This document shows positions 1 through 6,198 of a stretch of 7,771 nucleotides of DNA, one piece after another. Every line of letters begins with the position of its first letter. Position 1 is the first letter of the stretch. The DNA comes from RYN-433 sp036558265 (GTDB taxonomy: Bacteria > Planctomycetota > Phycisphaerae > Tepidisphaerales > Tepidisphaeraceae): positions 1 to 7,771 of the forward strand of contig DATBFY010000680.1 of NCBI GenBank assembly GCA_036558265.1. The letters run 5' to 3'. The translations under genes and the position numbers were made by a program. Under the pieces are notes generated by a model. It had not been told where the DNA came from, did not search any database, and worked only from the letters and a program-made list of their open reading frames with translations.

Positions 1-160
1 AAGTGAGAAGTGAGAAGTGAGAAGTGAGAAGTGAGAAGTGAGAAGTGAGAAGCGAGAAGTGAGAAGCGAGAAGTGAGAAGCGAGAAGCGAGAAGCGAGAA
101 GTGAGAAGCGAGAAGTGAGAAGCGGGAAGTGAGAAGCGGGAAGTGAGAAGCGGGAAGCGG
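1..160. repeat. Tandem heptamer array, AAGYGRG, about 22.9 units
   Basis: Starting at base 1 there are 22 complete 7-bp units in perfect phase to base 154, then a partial unit to 160. Only two unit positions vary, giving three forms: AAGTGAG, AAGCGAG and AAGCGGG; AAGTGGG never occurs. The first seven units are all AAGTGAG, the middle mixes AAGTGAG with AAGCGAG, and from base 120 AAGCGGG alternates with AAGTGAG. No indel breaks the register. On the plus strand a frame through AAGTGAG soon meets TGA, so it is not coding there; on the minus strand the array is open in all frames, but no gene reads through it. The array probably continues beyond the left edge. It looks like a variable-number tandem repeat that grew by slippage or unequal exchange. 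Confidence 0.97.
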
Positions 161-167
161 CGGGGTG

Positions 168-213
168 TGGCAAAATGCTTCAGCGGCGTGGGTCACGGGA
201 GCGCCGTGGCGCG
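168..213 (+). repeat. Dispersed 46-bp repeat, copy 1
   Basis: This stretch aligns without gaps to 2531-2576, with 39 of 46 positions identical; the shared core CAGCGGCGTGGGTCA is exact. It lies directly after the heptamer array and about 40 bp beyond the stop codon of the 253-642 gene. It contains a small hairpin, CACGG-GAGCG-CCGTG, at 194-208. It codes for nothing recognisable. The 39 bases from 214 to 252 hold no further feature that I can see. Confidence 0.8.
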
Positions 214-252
214 GGCGGCGGGTAGGCGATCGCGAGGGGCGCGTCGCGTCGG

Positions 253-642
253 TCACTTTGGGGCGTTGGATACCGAGCCGCATTCCGGGCAGCGGTCGGG
301 TGTGGCGCGGAGGTCGTAGCCGCATTTTGGGCAGAGCCCTGCGCGGGACTCGGAGAGGAGACGCCGGAACTGGCGATGCGTTGGGATGGCGGCGGGAGAA
401 GCGAACAAGAGGAGCAGCTTCCAATAGGGAATGCGCCATTCCTCGAAATGGTGCGTCTCTCCGATCACGAGAACGCCGCGGTCTGACGCGATGACAAGGC
501 GAAAGTCGCCGTGATCGCGGACGATCTGACGGACCCAGCGCTGGTGATGGCTGTACGCCCAGGCCGCGATTACCGGCACGCAGAGCGCCAGCGATGCCAC
601 GATCGCGATGTTCGACGGGATGCGGGCGAGTCGTTGGATCAC
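253..642 (-). CDS. Small membrane protein with C-terminal zinc ribbon, unknown function
   Basis: I do not recognise a named function. With the GTG start at 642 the protein has 129 residues. A hydrophobic segment spans about residues 11-30 and a second about 72-87; the C-terminus holds a zinc ribbon with Cys104, Cys107, Cys118 and Cys121 in CPKCGYDLRATPDRCPECG. I prefer the GTG at 642 to the upstream in-frame start at 765 because it forms a 4-base GTGA overlap with the stop of the 639-1634 gene, and because the extra 41 residues would lie over that gene's coding sequence. No clear Shine-Dalgarno is visible, so translation is probably coupled to the upstream gene. The family is typical of planctomycetes. 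The ribbon may bind zinc and face the cytoplasm, but its partner is unknown. Confidence 0.8.
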   Translation of the reverse strand: MIQRLARIPSNIAIVASLALCVPVIAAWAYSHHQRWVRQIVRDHGDFRLVIASDRGVLVIGETHHFEEWRIPYWKLLLLFASPAAIPTHRQFRRLLSESRAGLCPKCGYDLRATPDRCPECGSVSNAPK

Positions 643-1634
643 GTTTGTGATAGTGATTGTACTTCCCGCGTGCCTGGCATGACTCGCGGGCTCATTCGGG
701 CAATCCGGTGCCATCCGGCCAGCCAGATGAGGGCCCAGATGGCGAGGAGGGGCAAGGCGTACCAAGCGGGGTAATGTCCGTAATAACCGATCGACGAAGG
801 GCTGTAATTTCCGAAAGCGGTGAAGTTTTCCGGGTATCGCGCACGCGCCAGGAAGGGCTGCGTCCCTTCGTCCGTGCCCGCGCTTTCGCTCAGCTTCATG
901 GTATCCGTGACCAGGCGCAGGAGTTCCGCGGCCTCACGTCGGACCTGCGCGTTGGCCGTATCCACGCCGATGTGACGAAGCATGGAGAGCACGTCGTCCA
1001 AGTCGGGCGGCGTCTTGATGGCGGTCTGCTGCTCGCGTTGACCGATGTGCACCTCCACATTGGCCCGAGGTGGAATGTCGCTGACTCCGGCGTTGTACAG
1101 TGTCATCCTGGCAAAGTTGGTGTCCGTGGCGTCGCGGCTGATCGAGAAGAAGATCAGCTCGTACGGCGGCGGATTCCCATAGCCGATCAGAGAACGGAAC
1201 GTGAGGCCTGCGCCGTCATACAGGTTCGATTTGGGCTTGATCCATCCCACAGCCCCGTTGCAGTCGTGCGGCCTGGGGATGAGTTGGAGGCGCACCGCGC
1301 CCAGGGTGACGGGCACGGCGACCGCAACGACGCAGAGCGTCCAGGCCAGCCGCATCGGTCGTCGGGGGAGGGCGCGGCGGGCGAACGGGGGGATGACGCC
1401 GGCGCCGGTCAGGTCCGCGCCGCACTCCGGGCAGGTGGGCGAGGGGAGCAGGCGGGCGTCGTAACCGCAGGCGGCGCAGGCCGGGTGATCCAGCGGCGGG
1501 TGGGCGCGTCGCCACCACCGGGCCCAGTAGATCCAGACGATCACGAGGATCAGGAGGGGGAGCCAGGCGCGGGCGGAGGTGAATCGCTCCGCCCATTGCA
1601 TCAGGGTGTTTTCGTCGATCCAGACGTCGGGCAT
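639..1634 (-). CDS. Membrane protein with internal zinc ribbon, unknown function
   Basis: 331 residues from an ATG. Order of parts: hydrophobic segment at about 22-40; a zinc ribbon with Cys53, Cys56, Cys68 and Cys71 (ACAACGYDARLLPSPTCPECG region); second membrane segment at about 96-116; a soluble domain at about 117-288 of mixed polar character with a helical stretch near 212-250; third membrane segment at about 289-309; short basic tail. The ribbon sits between membrane segments 1 and 2, and the large domain is probably on the opposite side of the membrane. The stop overlaps the start of the 253-642 gene as GTGA, so the two are very likely co-expressed and may act together. A weak GGGA lies about 8 bases before the ATG. 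No enzyme signature is visible. The overlapping 341-codon plus-strand frame is a GC-driven shadow. Confidence 0.88.
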   Translation of the reverse strand: MPDVWIDENTLMQWAERFTSARAWLPLLILVIVWIYWARWWRRAHPPLDHPACAACGYDARLLPSPTCPECGADLTGAGVIPPFARRALPRRPMRLAWTLCVVAVAVPVTLGAVRLQLIPRPHDCNGAVGWIKPKSNLYDGAGLTFRSLIGYGNPPPYELIFFSISRDATDTNFARMTLYNAGVSDIPPRANVEVHIGQREQQTAIKTPPDLDDVLSMLRHIGVDTANAQVRREAAELLRLVTDTMKLSESAGTDEGTQPFLARARYPENFTAFGNYSPSSIGYYGHYPAWYALPLLAIWALIWLAGWHRIARMSPRVMPGTREVQSLSQT

Positions 1635-1657
1635 GGTGTTCCCGGCAATTTGTCTAT

Positions 1658-1688
1658 CTTATCGGGAAGAGGGAAGCGGTAGCATCAA
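1658..1688 (-). promoter_or_regulatory. Candidate promoter for the 639-1634 / 253-642 pair
   Basis: On the minus strand TTGATG (1683-1688) and GATAAG (1658-1663) resemble -35 and -10 boxes, each matching the sigma-70 consensus at 4 of 6 positions, but the spacer is 19 bases, longer than ideal. The predicted leader would be short, about 15-20 bases. This is the only promoter-like pair I see in the 97-bp gap between the 1732 and 1634 gene ends. It is a weak call. Confidence 0.25.
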
Positions 1689-1731
1689 GGGCCAAGCTCC
1701 AGAATACAATCGAATTCGAATGACCAGGGAT

Positions 1732-2139
1732 TCAATGAGCCGAGCGGCCCAGGGCGTCATGGGCACGCCGTCGCGCGCGGCACAGGATGCCGATTGACGC
1801 GAAGGCGGCGGCGAAGAACCACAGGGGGAAGTAGTAGGTCGTGATGATGACGGCCGCCCCTTCCTGATCGGAGCCGAAGCCGAGCCAGCCTGTGGGGTTC
1901 GGGGGCGCCGGTCGCACGGCGTGGTGCAATGGCACCAGCCCACGGAAGGGCGAGGATGCGAACGCTGAAAAACCGACATCGCCCCTCGAAGCGAATACGG
2001 CGTTGCTGCTCCAGCGGAAGACGTCCGCGACGAAATAGCTCCGCGCCCAGAGCGCGAGAGTCGCCAGGAGCAGAAGCAGCGACAGCCCCATGCCGACGTT
2101 CAAGAGGATGCGGCGGTGGCGGTGGCGGGATCGCGTCAT
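1732..2139 (-). CDS. Small membrane protein of planctomycete type, unknown function
   Basis: 135 residues from the ATG at 2139. A basic N-terminus (MTRSRHRHRR) precedes a strong membrane segment at about 11-31. Then comes a soluble stretch containing WARSYFVADVFRW, a segment arrangement I associate with small planctomycete membrane proteins. A second hydrophobic segment lies at about 97-119, followed by a basic tail. Unlike its neighbours it has no cysteine ribbon at the C-terminus, where relatives often carry one, so the tail may have been lost. The start is fixed by a 4-base ATGA overlap with the stop of the 2136-2321 gene, which suggests translational coupling. The same frame stays open far upstream to 4158, but that upstream part is a shadow of the permease gene. 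Function unknown. Confidence 0.8.
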   Translation of the reverse strand: MTRSRHRHRRILLNVGMGLSLLLLLATLALWARSYFVADVFRWSSNAVFASRGDVGFSAFASSPFRGLVPLHHAVRPAPPNPTGWLGFGSDQEGAAVIITTYYFPLWFFAAAFASIGILCRARRRAHDALGRSAH

Positions 2140-2321
2140 GTCTTTACTGCGATTGTACCGCATTCCGGGCAGCGGTCGGGCGTCGCCCGGAGGTCGTAGC
2201 CGCAGGTGCGGCAGATGCCCGGATTCCGCCTGCGCCGATTTACCCGGAGCCACGCCCGCCAGATCCGGACACTCGGCAGGATCAGCGACAGGAGGAACAC
2301 CCAATGGGTGGGGACGCGCAC
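2136..2321 (-). CDS. Short zinc-ribbon membrane protein, possibly a truncated remnant
   Basis: 61 residues from a GTG at 2321. One membrane segment at about residues 5-20 (HWVFLLSLILPSVRIW) is followed by an Arg-rich linker and a zinc ribbon, CRTCGYDLRATPDRCPECG, with four cysteines. Sixteen ribbon residues are identical to those in the 253-642 protein. The stop overlaps the start of the 1732-2139 gene as ATGA. The frame is open further upstream to a TGA at 2556-2558 but has no ATG, GTG or TTG in that stretch, and the implied residues are Pro/Arg-rich with no domain. The gene is therefore either a genuinely short protein or the C-terminal remnant of a longer one. Function unknown. Confidence 0.68.
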   Translation of the reverse strand: MRVPTHWVFLLSLILPSVRIWRAWLRVNRRRRNPGICRTCGYDLRATPDRCPECGTIAVKT

Positions 2322-2530
2322 GAGCCACCCGTCGCAGCGTACCAGCGGCGAGGTGGGTGCGCGGCCGTTTTTGCGTGGTCTCGATTCCGGATTCGGGCGC
2401 CGTAGGTTGGGGCGCTGCCACTGGGAAGTCGGCGGGCGGTGGGGTTGGTGGATCGGGCTGACGCTCCTGCCGCGGTCGCCGCTTGCGCATTTCGCCGGGA
2501 GAGTGGGGCTGTGGCACGGTGATCCTCGTC

Positions 2531-2576
2531 TGGCGAAATGCTCCAGCGGCGTGGGTCAGGAGAGCGCCACGGCGTG
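2531..2576 (+). repeat. Dispersed 46-bp repeat, copy 2
   Basis: Partner of 168-213 in the same orientation, 39 of 46 identical without gaps. The differences are single substitutions plus one adjacent pair (GT against AC at 206-207). The internal pairing differs: here CGTGG (2550-2554) can pair with CCACG (2567-2571), while copy 1 pairs other bases. The TGA that closes the frame upstream of the 2136-2321 gene lies inside this repeat (2556-2558). Confidence 0.8.
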
Positions 2577-2585
2577 CGTAAAGGA

Positions 2586-2599
2586 CACGCTGAAGCGTG
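2586..2599. repeat. Small perfect inverted repeat
   Basis: CACGCTGAAGCGTG forms a 5-bp stem (CACGC / GCGTG) closed by a TGAA tetraloop, immediately after dispersed-repeat copy 2. There is no T-run, so it is not a typical intrinsic terminator for the permease transcript that arrives from the right. Confidence 0.45.
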
Positions 2600-2714
2600 A
2601 ACTCCGAACCGCGCGCCGTTGCGGTGCGCGCATTTCGCGTTCTTGGGCCAGACCGAGATTCCTGTGCGCACCGCGCGCATCTGGTGATGGGCGTTCCGGA
2701 GGGAGACGTTGCGT

Positions 2715-4199
2715 TCACGTTGTGGCAGGCGCGGGGTGGGTGATCGTCGGGCGCCGCGGCCGGCGGAGGTAGAGCGCGATCGGAATCAACGGGATCAGCA
2801 CGTGGAACACGGCGCCTTTGCGCAGGTCCGCGTCGGGTTGGGTGACGGCTTCGATCAGCAGGCCGACCGGGCTGAACGAGGCGGCGGTGGTCAGGGTCGG
2901 CCGGTCTTCGTCGCTGTCGCGGTCCAGCAGGCCGTTGCGGGTGAAGTCGACCGCCAGGGGCACCAGGTAATAGGCGATCAGCCAGACGCCCAGGAGGACC
3001 TTGGCGTTTTCGGCGGCGCGGTAGATCCAGGCGGCGAAGAAGGTCACCGAGACGCAAAAGCCGAAGAAGGCCGCGACGAGCCAGGCCAGGCGCGCCGGGG
3101 CCGGGGGGTTGCGCAGGGCGAGGAGGATCAGCGCCATCACGGCCGTGACGATCGCGCCTGCGACCAGCGGCGGCGGCACGGTGCGGCGCAGTTGCGGGTC
3201 GTCGGCGCGCCCCCGCACCCAGGCGACGTGCAGGCGGGCGAAGTTGGCGAGCGGGATCAGCGCGATCAGCAGCGCGAGCACGGTCGACCCGCAGAAGGGG
3301 ACGGCCGGGTCCATCCGCCTGAACTCGCGCGCGAGGAAGCCCGGCTGGAACGCATCGGGGCGGAGGATGGCCATCAGGCTGACGGCGATCAGCGCCAGCA
3401 GCAGCGCCAGTGCCAGCCAGGCGCCCAGCGCCAGCGCGTGGGGGCGGCGGTACTTGCGGGCGGCGCCGGCGAAGAAGATCGCGCCCACCAGGAACTGTGC
3501 GGCCAGCGAGAGGATCAGCGGCGTGGCGAACTCGGTCTGGGCCGTGCGGAGGTTGAAGATCGTCCCGCCGATCAGGGGCCCGGCGAGCACGACCAGCCCC
3601 GGCGCCAGGTACAGCAGGCCGGCGTTGCCGAAGAGCCCGACGACGCTCACCAGGATCATCACGGCGGCGGCGCTGCGGACGACGAACGCGAGGAACGCGG
3701 TGACCGTCCACACGAAGGCCGCGAACGCCAGCAGGATGAGGTTGGCGGCCAGCCAGCGTGCGGCGGGCAGGCCCGACAGGCTGTTCACCACCAGCCCCAG
3801 CACGAAGTTGACCAGGCAGAACCCGCCCAGGGATGCCGCGGTGGCGGTCAGGTAACCGGCGACGGCGTGTCGCGCGGGCAGCGGCATCATGCGCAGCGAC
3901 TCGATCATGCCGGAGGTCAGGTCGCCGCGGATCGTGCTGGAGAGCCGCCCCGCGCCGATGATGACCATGAAGACGAACTGCAGGCCCAGGAGCGCGACGA
4001 GCCAGCCGGCGTAGGCGCTGGCCGCCGCGCTGGCGGCGGCGGCGGGACGCGCGTTGAGGTGGGCGCTCAGGAAGATCAGGCCGGCGACGATGGCCAGGTA
4101 CGCGCCGGCGGTGCGCAGGAGCGTCTTGAGCCCGCCCTTGCGGTGGAAGTTGCCCCACGCGACGGGGTTGTCGGGGCCGAGGCCGAGAAAGGCGGGCAT
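2715..4199 (-). CDS. ABC-2 type transporter permease
   Basis: 494 residues, predicted integral membrane subunit of an ABC transporter. About twelve hydrophobic segments are visible, roughly at 31-48, 66-84, 118-141, 148-174, 178-206, 226-246, 256-278, 301-322, 344-363, 371-392, 399-416 and 463-478, so the protein may be two six-helix halves. Residues 86-117 (LSSTIRGDLTSGMIESLRMM and following) match the ABC-2 permease signature, in which an amphipathic stretch with a Glu and a small-Pro-leucine turn precedes a membrane helix. The ATG at 4199 has a good GGAG site. It lies downstream of the ATPase gene on the same strand, and the two should form one transporter. Substrate unknown. The open plus-strand frame across it, rich in Gln, Asp and Arg, is a shadow. 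Confidence 0.93.
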   Translation of the reverse strand: MPAFLGLGPDNPVAWGNFHRKGGLKTLLRTAGAYLAIVAGLIFLSAHLNARPAAAASAAASAYAGWLVALLGLQFVFMVIIGAGRLSSTIRGDLTSGMIESLRMMPLPARHAVAGYLTATAASLGGFCLVNFVLGLVVNSLSGLPAARWLAANLILLAFAAFVWTVTAFLAFVVRSAAAVMILVSVVGLFGNAGLLYLAPGLVVLAGPLIGGTIFNLRTAQTEFATPLILSLAAQFLVGAIFFAGAARKYRRPHALALGAWLALALLLALIAVSLMAILRPDAFQPGFLAREFRRMDPAVPFCGSTVLALLIALIPLANFARLHVAWVRGRADDPQLRRTVPPPLVAGAIVTAVMALILLALRNPPAPARLAWLVAAFFGFCVSVTFFAAWIYRAAENAKVLLGVWLIAYYLVPLAVDFTRNGLLDRDSDEDRPTLTTAASFSPVGLLIEAVTQPDADLRKGAVFHVLIPLIPIALYLRRPRRPTITHPAPATT

Positions 4200-4206
4200 G
4201 TCGAAG

Positions 4207-4210
4207 CTCC
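4207..4210 (-). promoter_or_regulatory. Shine-Dalgarno GGAG of the permease
   Basis: On the minus strand GGAG stands seven bases before the ATG at 4199. It is the clearest ribosome-binding site among the minus-strand genes, most of which lack one, and supports this start despite the 187-bp gap after the ATPase. Confidence 0.6.
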
Positions 4211-4239
4211 GTGTTGCGTGCGTGCGGGTGTCAGGGCAG

Positions 4240-4372
4240 CGTCATCCTGATAATGAGGAGGTTTACCGACGAAGAGCCTGCCCTGAGCTTGTCGAAGGGA
4301 TCTTGCCGCGAAGGGACATGGTCGTTCGTTCCGGCCCGATCCTTCGGTCGTTGAAACTCCCTCAGGATGACG
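4240..4372. mobile_element. MITE-like palindromic element between the ABC genes
   Basis: Perfect 11-bp terminal inverted repeats CGTCATCCTGA (4240-4250) and TCAGGATGACG (4362-4372) bound a 133-bp stretch with no gene. Inside is CCCTGAGCTTGTCGAAGGG (4281-4299), a partly self-complementary word that recurs as an interspersed repeat in many bacterial genomes, to my knowledge. A second related word, ATCCTTCGGTCG, lies near 4340. No target-site duplication is evident next to the ends. The element has no transposase, so it would have to be moved in trans. It sits in the ATPase-permease gap and could fold in the shared transcript and tune permease expression. Confidence 0.7.
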
Positions 4373-4386
4373 GTACACCGCGGACA

Positions 4387-5382
4387 TCAATCCACCTGCT
4401 GAATTCCGGCCCTTAAGTAGGCTTCCTCCAGATTGGCGGCGACCGGCGCGAACGAGGCGATCGGGAGCTTGCGGGCGACCAGCCATGCGAGGGCGGCGGC
4501 GGCATCGTCGGGGGCGGCGTCCAGCTCGAACGTGGCGCGGTCGCGCTCGACGGTGATCGCGGATGCCCCCTCCAGGCCCGCCAGCGCCTGCGCCAGGTCC
4601 GCCACCGGGTGGGCCAGGGTGATCTGGTAGCGTCGCCGGTGCGCATCGTGCCCGCCGGTGATCTGCGCGACCGTGCCGAACTGCTGCACCTGGCCGTGGG
4701 TCATGATCGCGATGTGCGTGCAGTACTCGTCCATGTCCGCCAGGATGTGCGAGGAGATCAGGATCGTCTTGCCCTGGTCGCGGAGGTCCGCCAGAAGCTG
4801 TCGGAACTGGACGCGTCCGGCGGGGTCGAGCCCGGCGGCGGGCTCGTCGAGCAGGACCAGCGCGGGGTTGGGCAGCAGCGTGCGCGCGATCCCGACGCGC
4901 TGCTTCATGCCGCGCGACAGGTTCCCGATCCGCTGGTCGCCCTTGTCGCTCAGCCAGACCTTCTCGAGCCAGAAATCGGTGCGCTCGCGGATCTCGGAGG
5001 CGGGCAGGTCGTAGCCCTTGCCGATGAAGCGGAGGAACTGCCGGACGGTGAGCTCGTCGTAGAGCGGCGGGACGTCGGGCGTGAAGCCGATCTGGTGGAG
5101 CGAATCGGGGGAGAGGCGTTCGCCCAGCACGTCGATCGTGCCGCGCGTCGGCGGTTGCAGCCCGGCGATCGTGCGCAGGAGGGTGGTCTTGCCGGCGCCG
5201 TTGGGGCCGATCAGTCCCAGGAGCGTGCCGCCGACCAGGGAAAGGGAAACGTCGCGCACGGCCAGGAGCGCGCCGAAGCGCACGCGGAGGTCGCGCACCT
5301 CGACGATCGGCAGGGCCGGGGGGGACGGCGGAGGCGGCGATGCCGACGGGCCTGGCGAACGATCGGACACATCCGTAAGCAC
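4387..5382 (-). CDS. ABC transporter ATP-binding protein (ABC-2 exporter type)
   Basis: 331 residues. Cytoplasmic motor subunit that hydrolyses ATP to drive the permease encoded next. Motifs in order: Walker A GPNGAGKTT (59-67); a Q-loop region, IGFTPDVPPLYDELTV, where Asp103 stands at the usual Gln, as in many ABC-2 exporters; signature LSRGMKQR (155-162); Walker B LVLLDEP with Asp179 and Glu180; D-loop AGLD (183-186); H-loop His212. The last ~90 residues form the C-terminal extension usual for this subfamily. The first ~24 residues are Pro/Ser-rich. The GTG at 5382 gives the longest form; a GTG four codons on (5370) is equally possible, as neither has a clear Shine-Dalgarno. The RAYT repeats lie directly upstream, so its promoter must lie within or near them. 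Confidence 0.95.
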   Translation of the reverse strand: MLTDVSDRSPGPSASPPPPSPPALPIVEVRDLRVRFGALLAVRDVSLSLVGGTLLGLIGPNGAGKTTLLRTIAGLQPPTRGTIDVLGERLSPDSLHQIGFTPDVPPLYDELTVRQFLRFIGKGYDLPASEIRERTDFWLEKVWLSDKGDQRIGNLSRGMKQRVGIARTLLPNPALVLLDEPAAGLDPAGRVQFRQLLADLRDQGKTILISSHILADMDEYCTHIAIMTHGQVQQFGTVAQITGGHDAHRRRYQITLAHPVADLAQALAGLEGASAITVERDRATFELDAAPDDAAAALAWLVARKLPIASFAPVAANLEEAYLRAGIQQVD

Positions 5383-5429
5383 GAGTCGGGAGATTACCCG
5401 CCGCGACGGTGGAAAGCGAAGGGACGATC

Positions 5430-5486
5430 AAAAAAGGGACGGGAGCCTTTTTCCTCCCGATGGAAAAAGGGACGGGAGCCTTTTTT
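5430..5486. repeat. Left doubled RAYT-associated repeat
   Basis: Two copies (5430-5452 and 5464-5486) of a unit with core GGGACGGGAGCC flanked by A5-6 on the left and T5-6 on the right, separated by CCTCCCGATGG. Each unit can fold as a 7-bp stem (A5GG with CCT5) around an 8-base loop GACGGGAG. Because both strands end in a T-run, each hairpin could act as a weak bidirectional intrinsic terminator. It lies 14 bp beyond the RAYT stop and about 48 bp before the ABC ATPase start, so it could stop RAYT readthrough into that gene. Confidence 0.9.
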
Positions 5487-5500
5487 CTTCCTCAGCGGGA

Positions 5501-6190
5501 TCAGCTCGGGGCCGGCGCCGGCTTCCGTGGGCGACCCTTGGGGCGCAGGCTCGATTCGAGGCCCAGTTGCCGCGCCATCGCGCCTTGCCACGCCGCGTCC
5601 CCGAACGGCCGGTTACGCGCGATGCTCGTTCGCACGGCCTGTTCTTCGGCGGCGGTCTGGGGACGGTTGACCCAGTCCGACCAGTCGCGCCGCATCGGCA
5701 CCGGCCAGCGGGCGAGCAGCGCCTGGACCGAAGACGACGCTCCGTTCGACCGGACCTGCAGGCTCCCGTAGTCCCAATCCTGGGCTCGCGGGACCAACCC
5801 CGCGCGCAGCGGGTTGCGCTCGACGTAGCGCAGGACGGTCAGCAGGTGATTGTCGTCCTGGATCGGGAAGGCCTTGAAGCGTCCCTGGTAGAGCGGTCCC
5901 AGGCCGACCAGCCTGCGGGCGTGACGCCAGCGCTGCGTGTGCGTCATGGTGAGCCAGAACATGAAATCGGAAAGCTCGCCGTCGCGTTCGGGCCTGAGCA
6001 CCAGGTGCCAATGGTTCGGCATGACGCAGAAGGCCAGGAGGGGAACGGGCAGCCGTTCGTGCGCCTGGCAAAGCACGTCCAGAAACGCGAGGTAGTCCGC
6101 GGGTTTGCGGAACATCGTCATGCGCCCGACGGCGCGGTTGAGGACGTGATAGATCAGGCCCCCGACGGCTTGGCGTGCTCGGCGCGGCAT
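5501..6190 (-). CDS. REP-associated tyrosine transposase (RAYT, Y1_Tnp, IS200-like)
   Basis: 229 residues. A single-strand DNA nuclease/transposase expected to cut and rejoin its hairpin repeats through a covalent 5'-phosphotyrosine. Visible features: N-terminal YHVLNRA (14-20); HUH metal motif His60-Trp-His62 in MPNHWHLVL; YQGRFKAFPI (101-110); catalytic Tyr122 in LRYVERNPLRAGLV; and the C-terminal RAYT block with NRPFGDAAW (193-201), LGLESSLRPKGRPRK (209-223). All key residues are present and the frame is unbroken, so it looks functional. The length fits the RAYT family. The ATG at 6190 starts with MPRRARQ, typical of the family. The gene diverges from the CheB-CheR gene and lies upstream of the ABC ATPase on the same strand. 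I give no symbol because rayT/tnpA naming is not consistent. Confidence 0.95.
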   Translation of the reverse strand: MPRRARQAVGGLIYHVLNRAVGRMTMFRKPADYLAFLDVLCQAHERLPVPLLAFCVMPNHWHLVLRPERDGELSDFMFWLTMTHTQRWRHARRLVGLGPLYQGRFKAFPIQDDNHLLTVLRYVERNPLRAGLVPRAQDWDYGSLQVRSNGASSSVQALLARWPVPMRRDWSDWVNRPQTAAEEQAVRTSIARNRPFGDAAWQGAMARQLGLESSLRPKGRPRKPAPAPS

Positions 6191-6198
6191 GAAGGGCG

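Larger units (their letters stand above)
2322..2714. other. Non-coding or decayed stretch between zinc-ribbon genes and permease
   Basis: About 390 bases without a convincing gene. Frames that are open here give Arg/Pro/Ala-rich translations without membrane segments, motifs or a plausible start. It holds copy 2 of the 46-bp repeat (2531-2576) and the hairpin at 2586-2599. Past the hairpin is a GC-rich run with repeated GCGCGC and TGCGC words to about 2640. It may represent decayed sequence upstream of the short zinc-ribbon gene. A promoter for that gene would have to lie here, but I see no convincing -10/-35 pair. Confidence 0.5.

Noticed and set aside
1..160. CRISPR array
   Set aside because: The units are contiguous 7-mers without spacers.
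657..1682. 341-codon open frame on the plus strand
   Set aside because: Antisense to the zinc-ribbon membrane protein, with no motifs or membrane segments and composition typical of a shadow.
1710..1719. Palindrome TCGAATTCGA as an operator
   Set aside because: Ten bases of self-complementarity can occur by chance and there is no second copy or associated regulator.
2140..4158. Upstream part of an 808-codon minus-strand frame
   Set aside because: Arg/Pro-rich shadow of the permease. Only the last 135 codons (1732-2139) look like a real protein, and they have their own coupled ATG.
2709..4250. 513-codon open frame on the plus strand
   Set aside because: It is antisense to the ABC permease and its translation is a Gln/Asp/Arg/Gly-rich string with no domain, as expected from GC-rich codon bias.
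5394..5591. 65-codon frame with repeated KKGSRPFF-like units
   Set aside because: The apparent peptide repeat is just the RAYT-associated DNA repeat translated. It overlaps the RAYT gene end and has no protein features.
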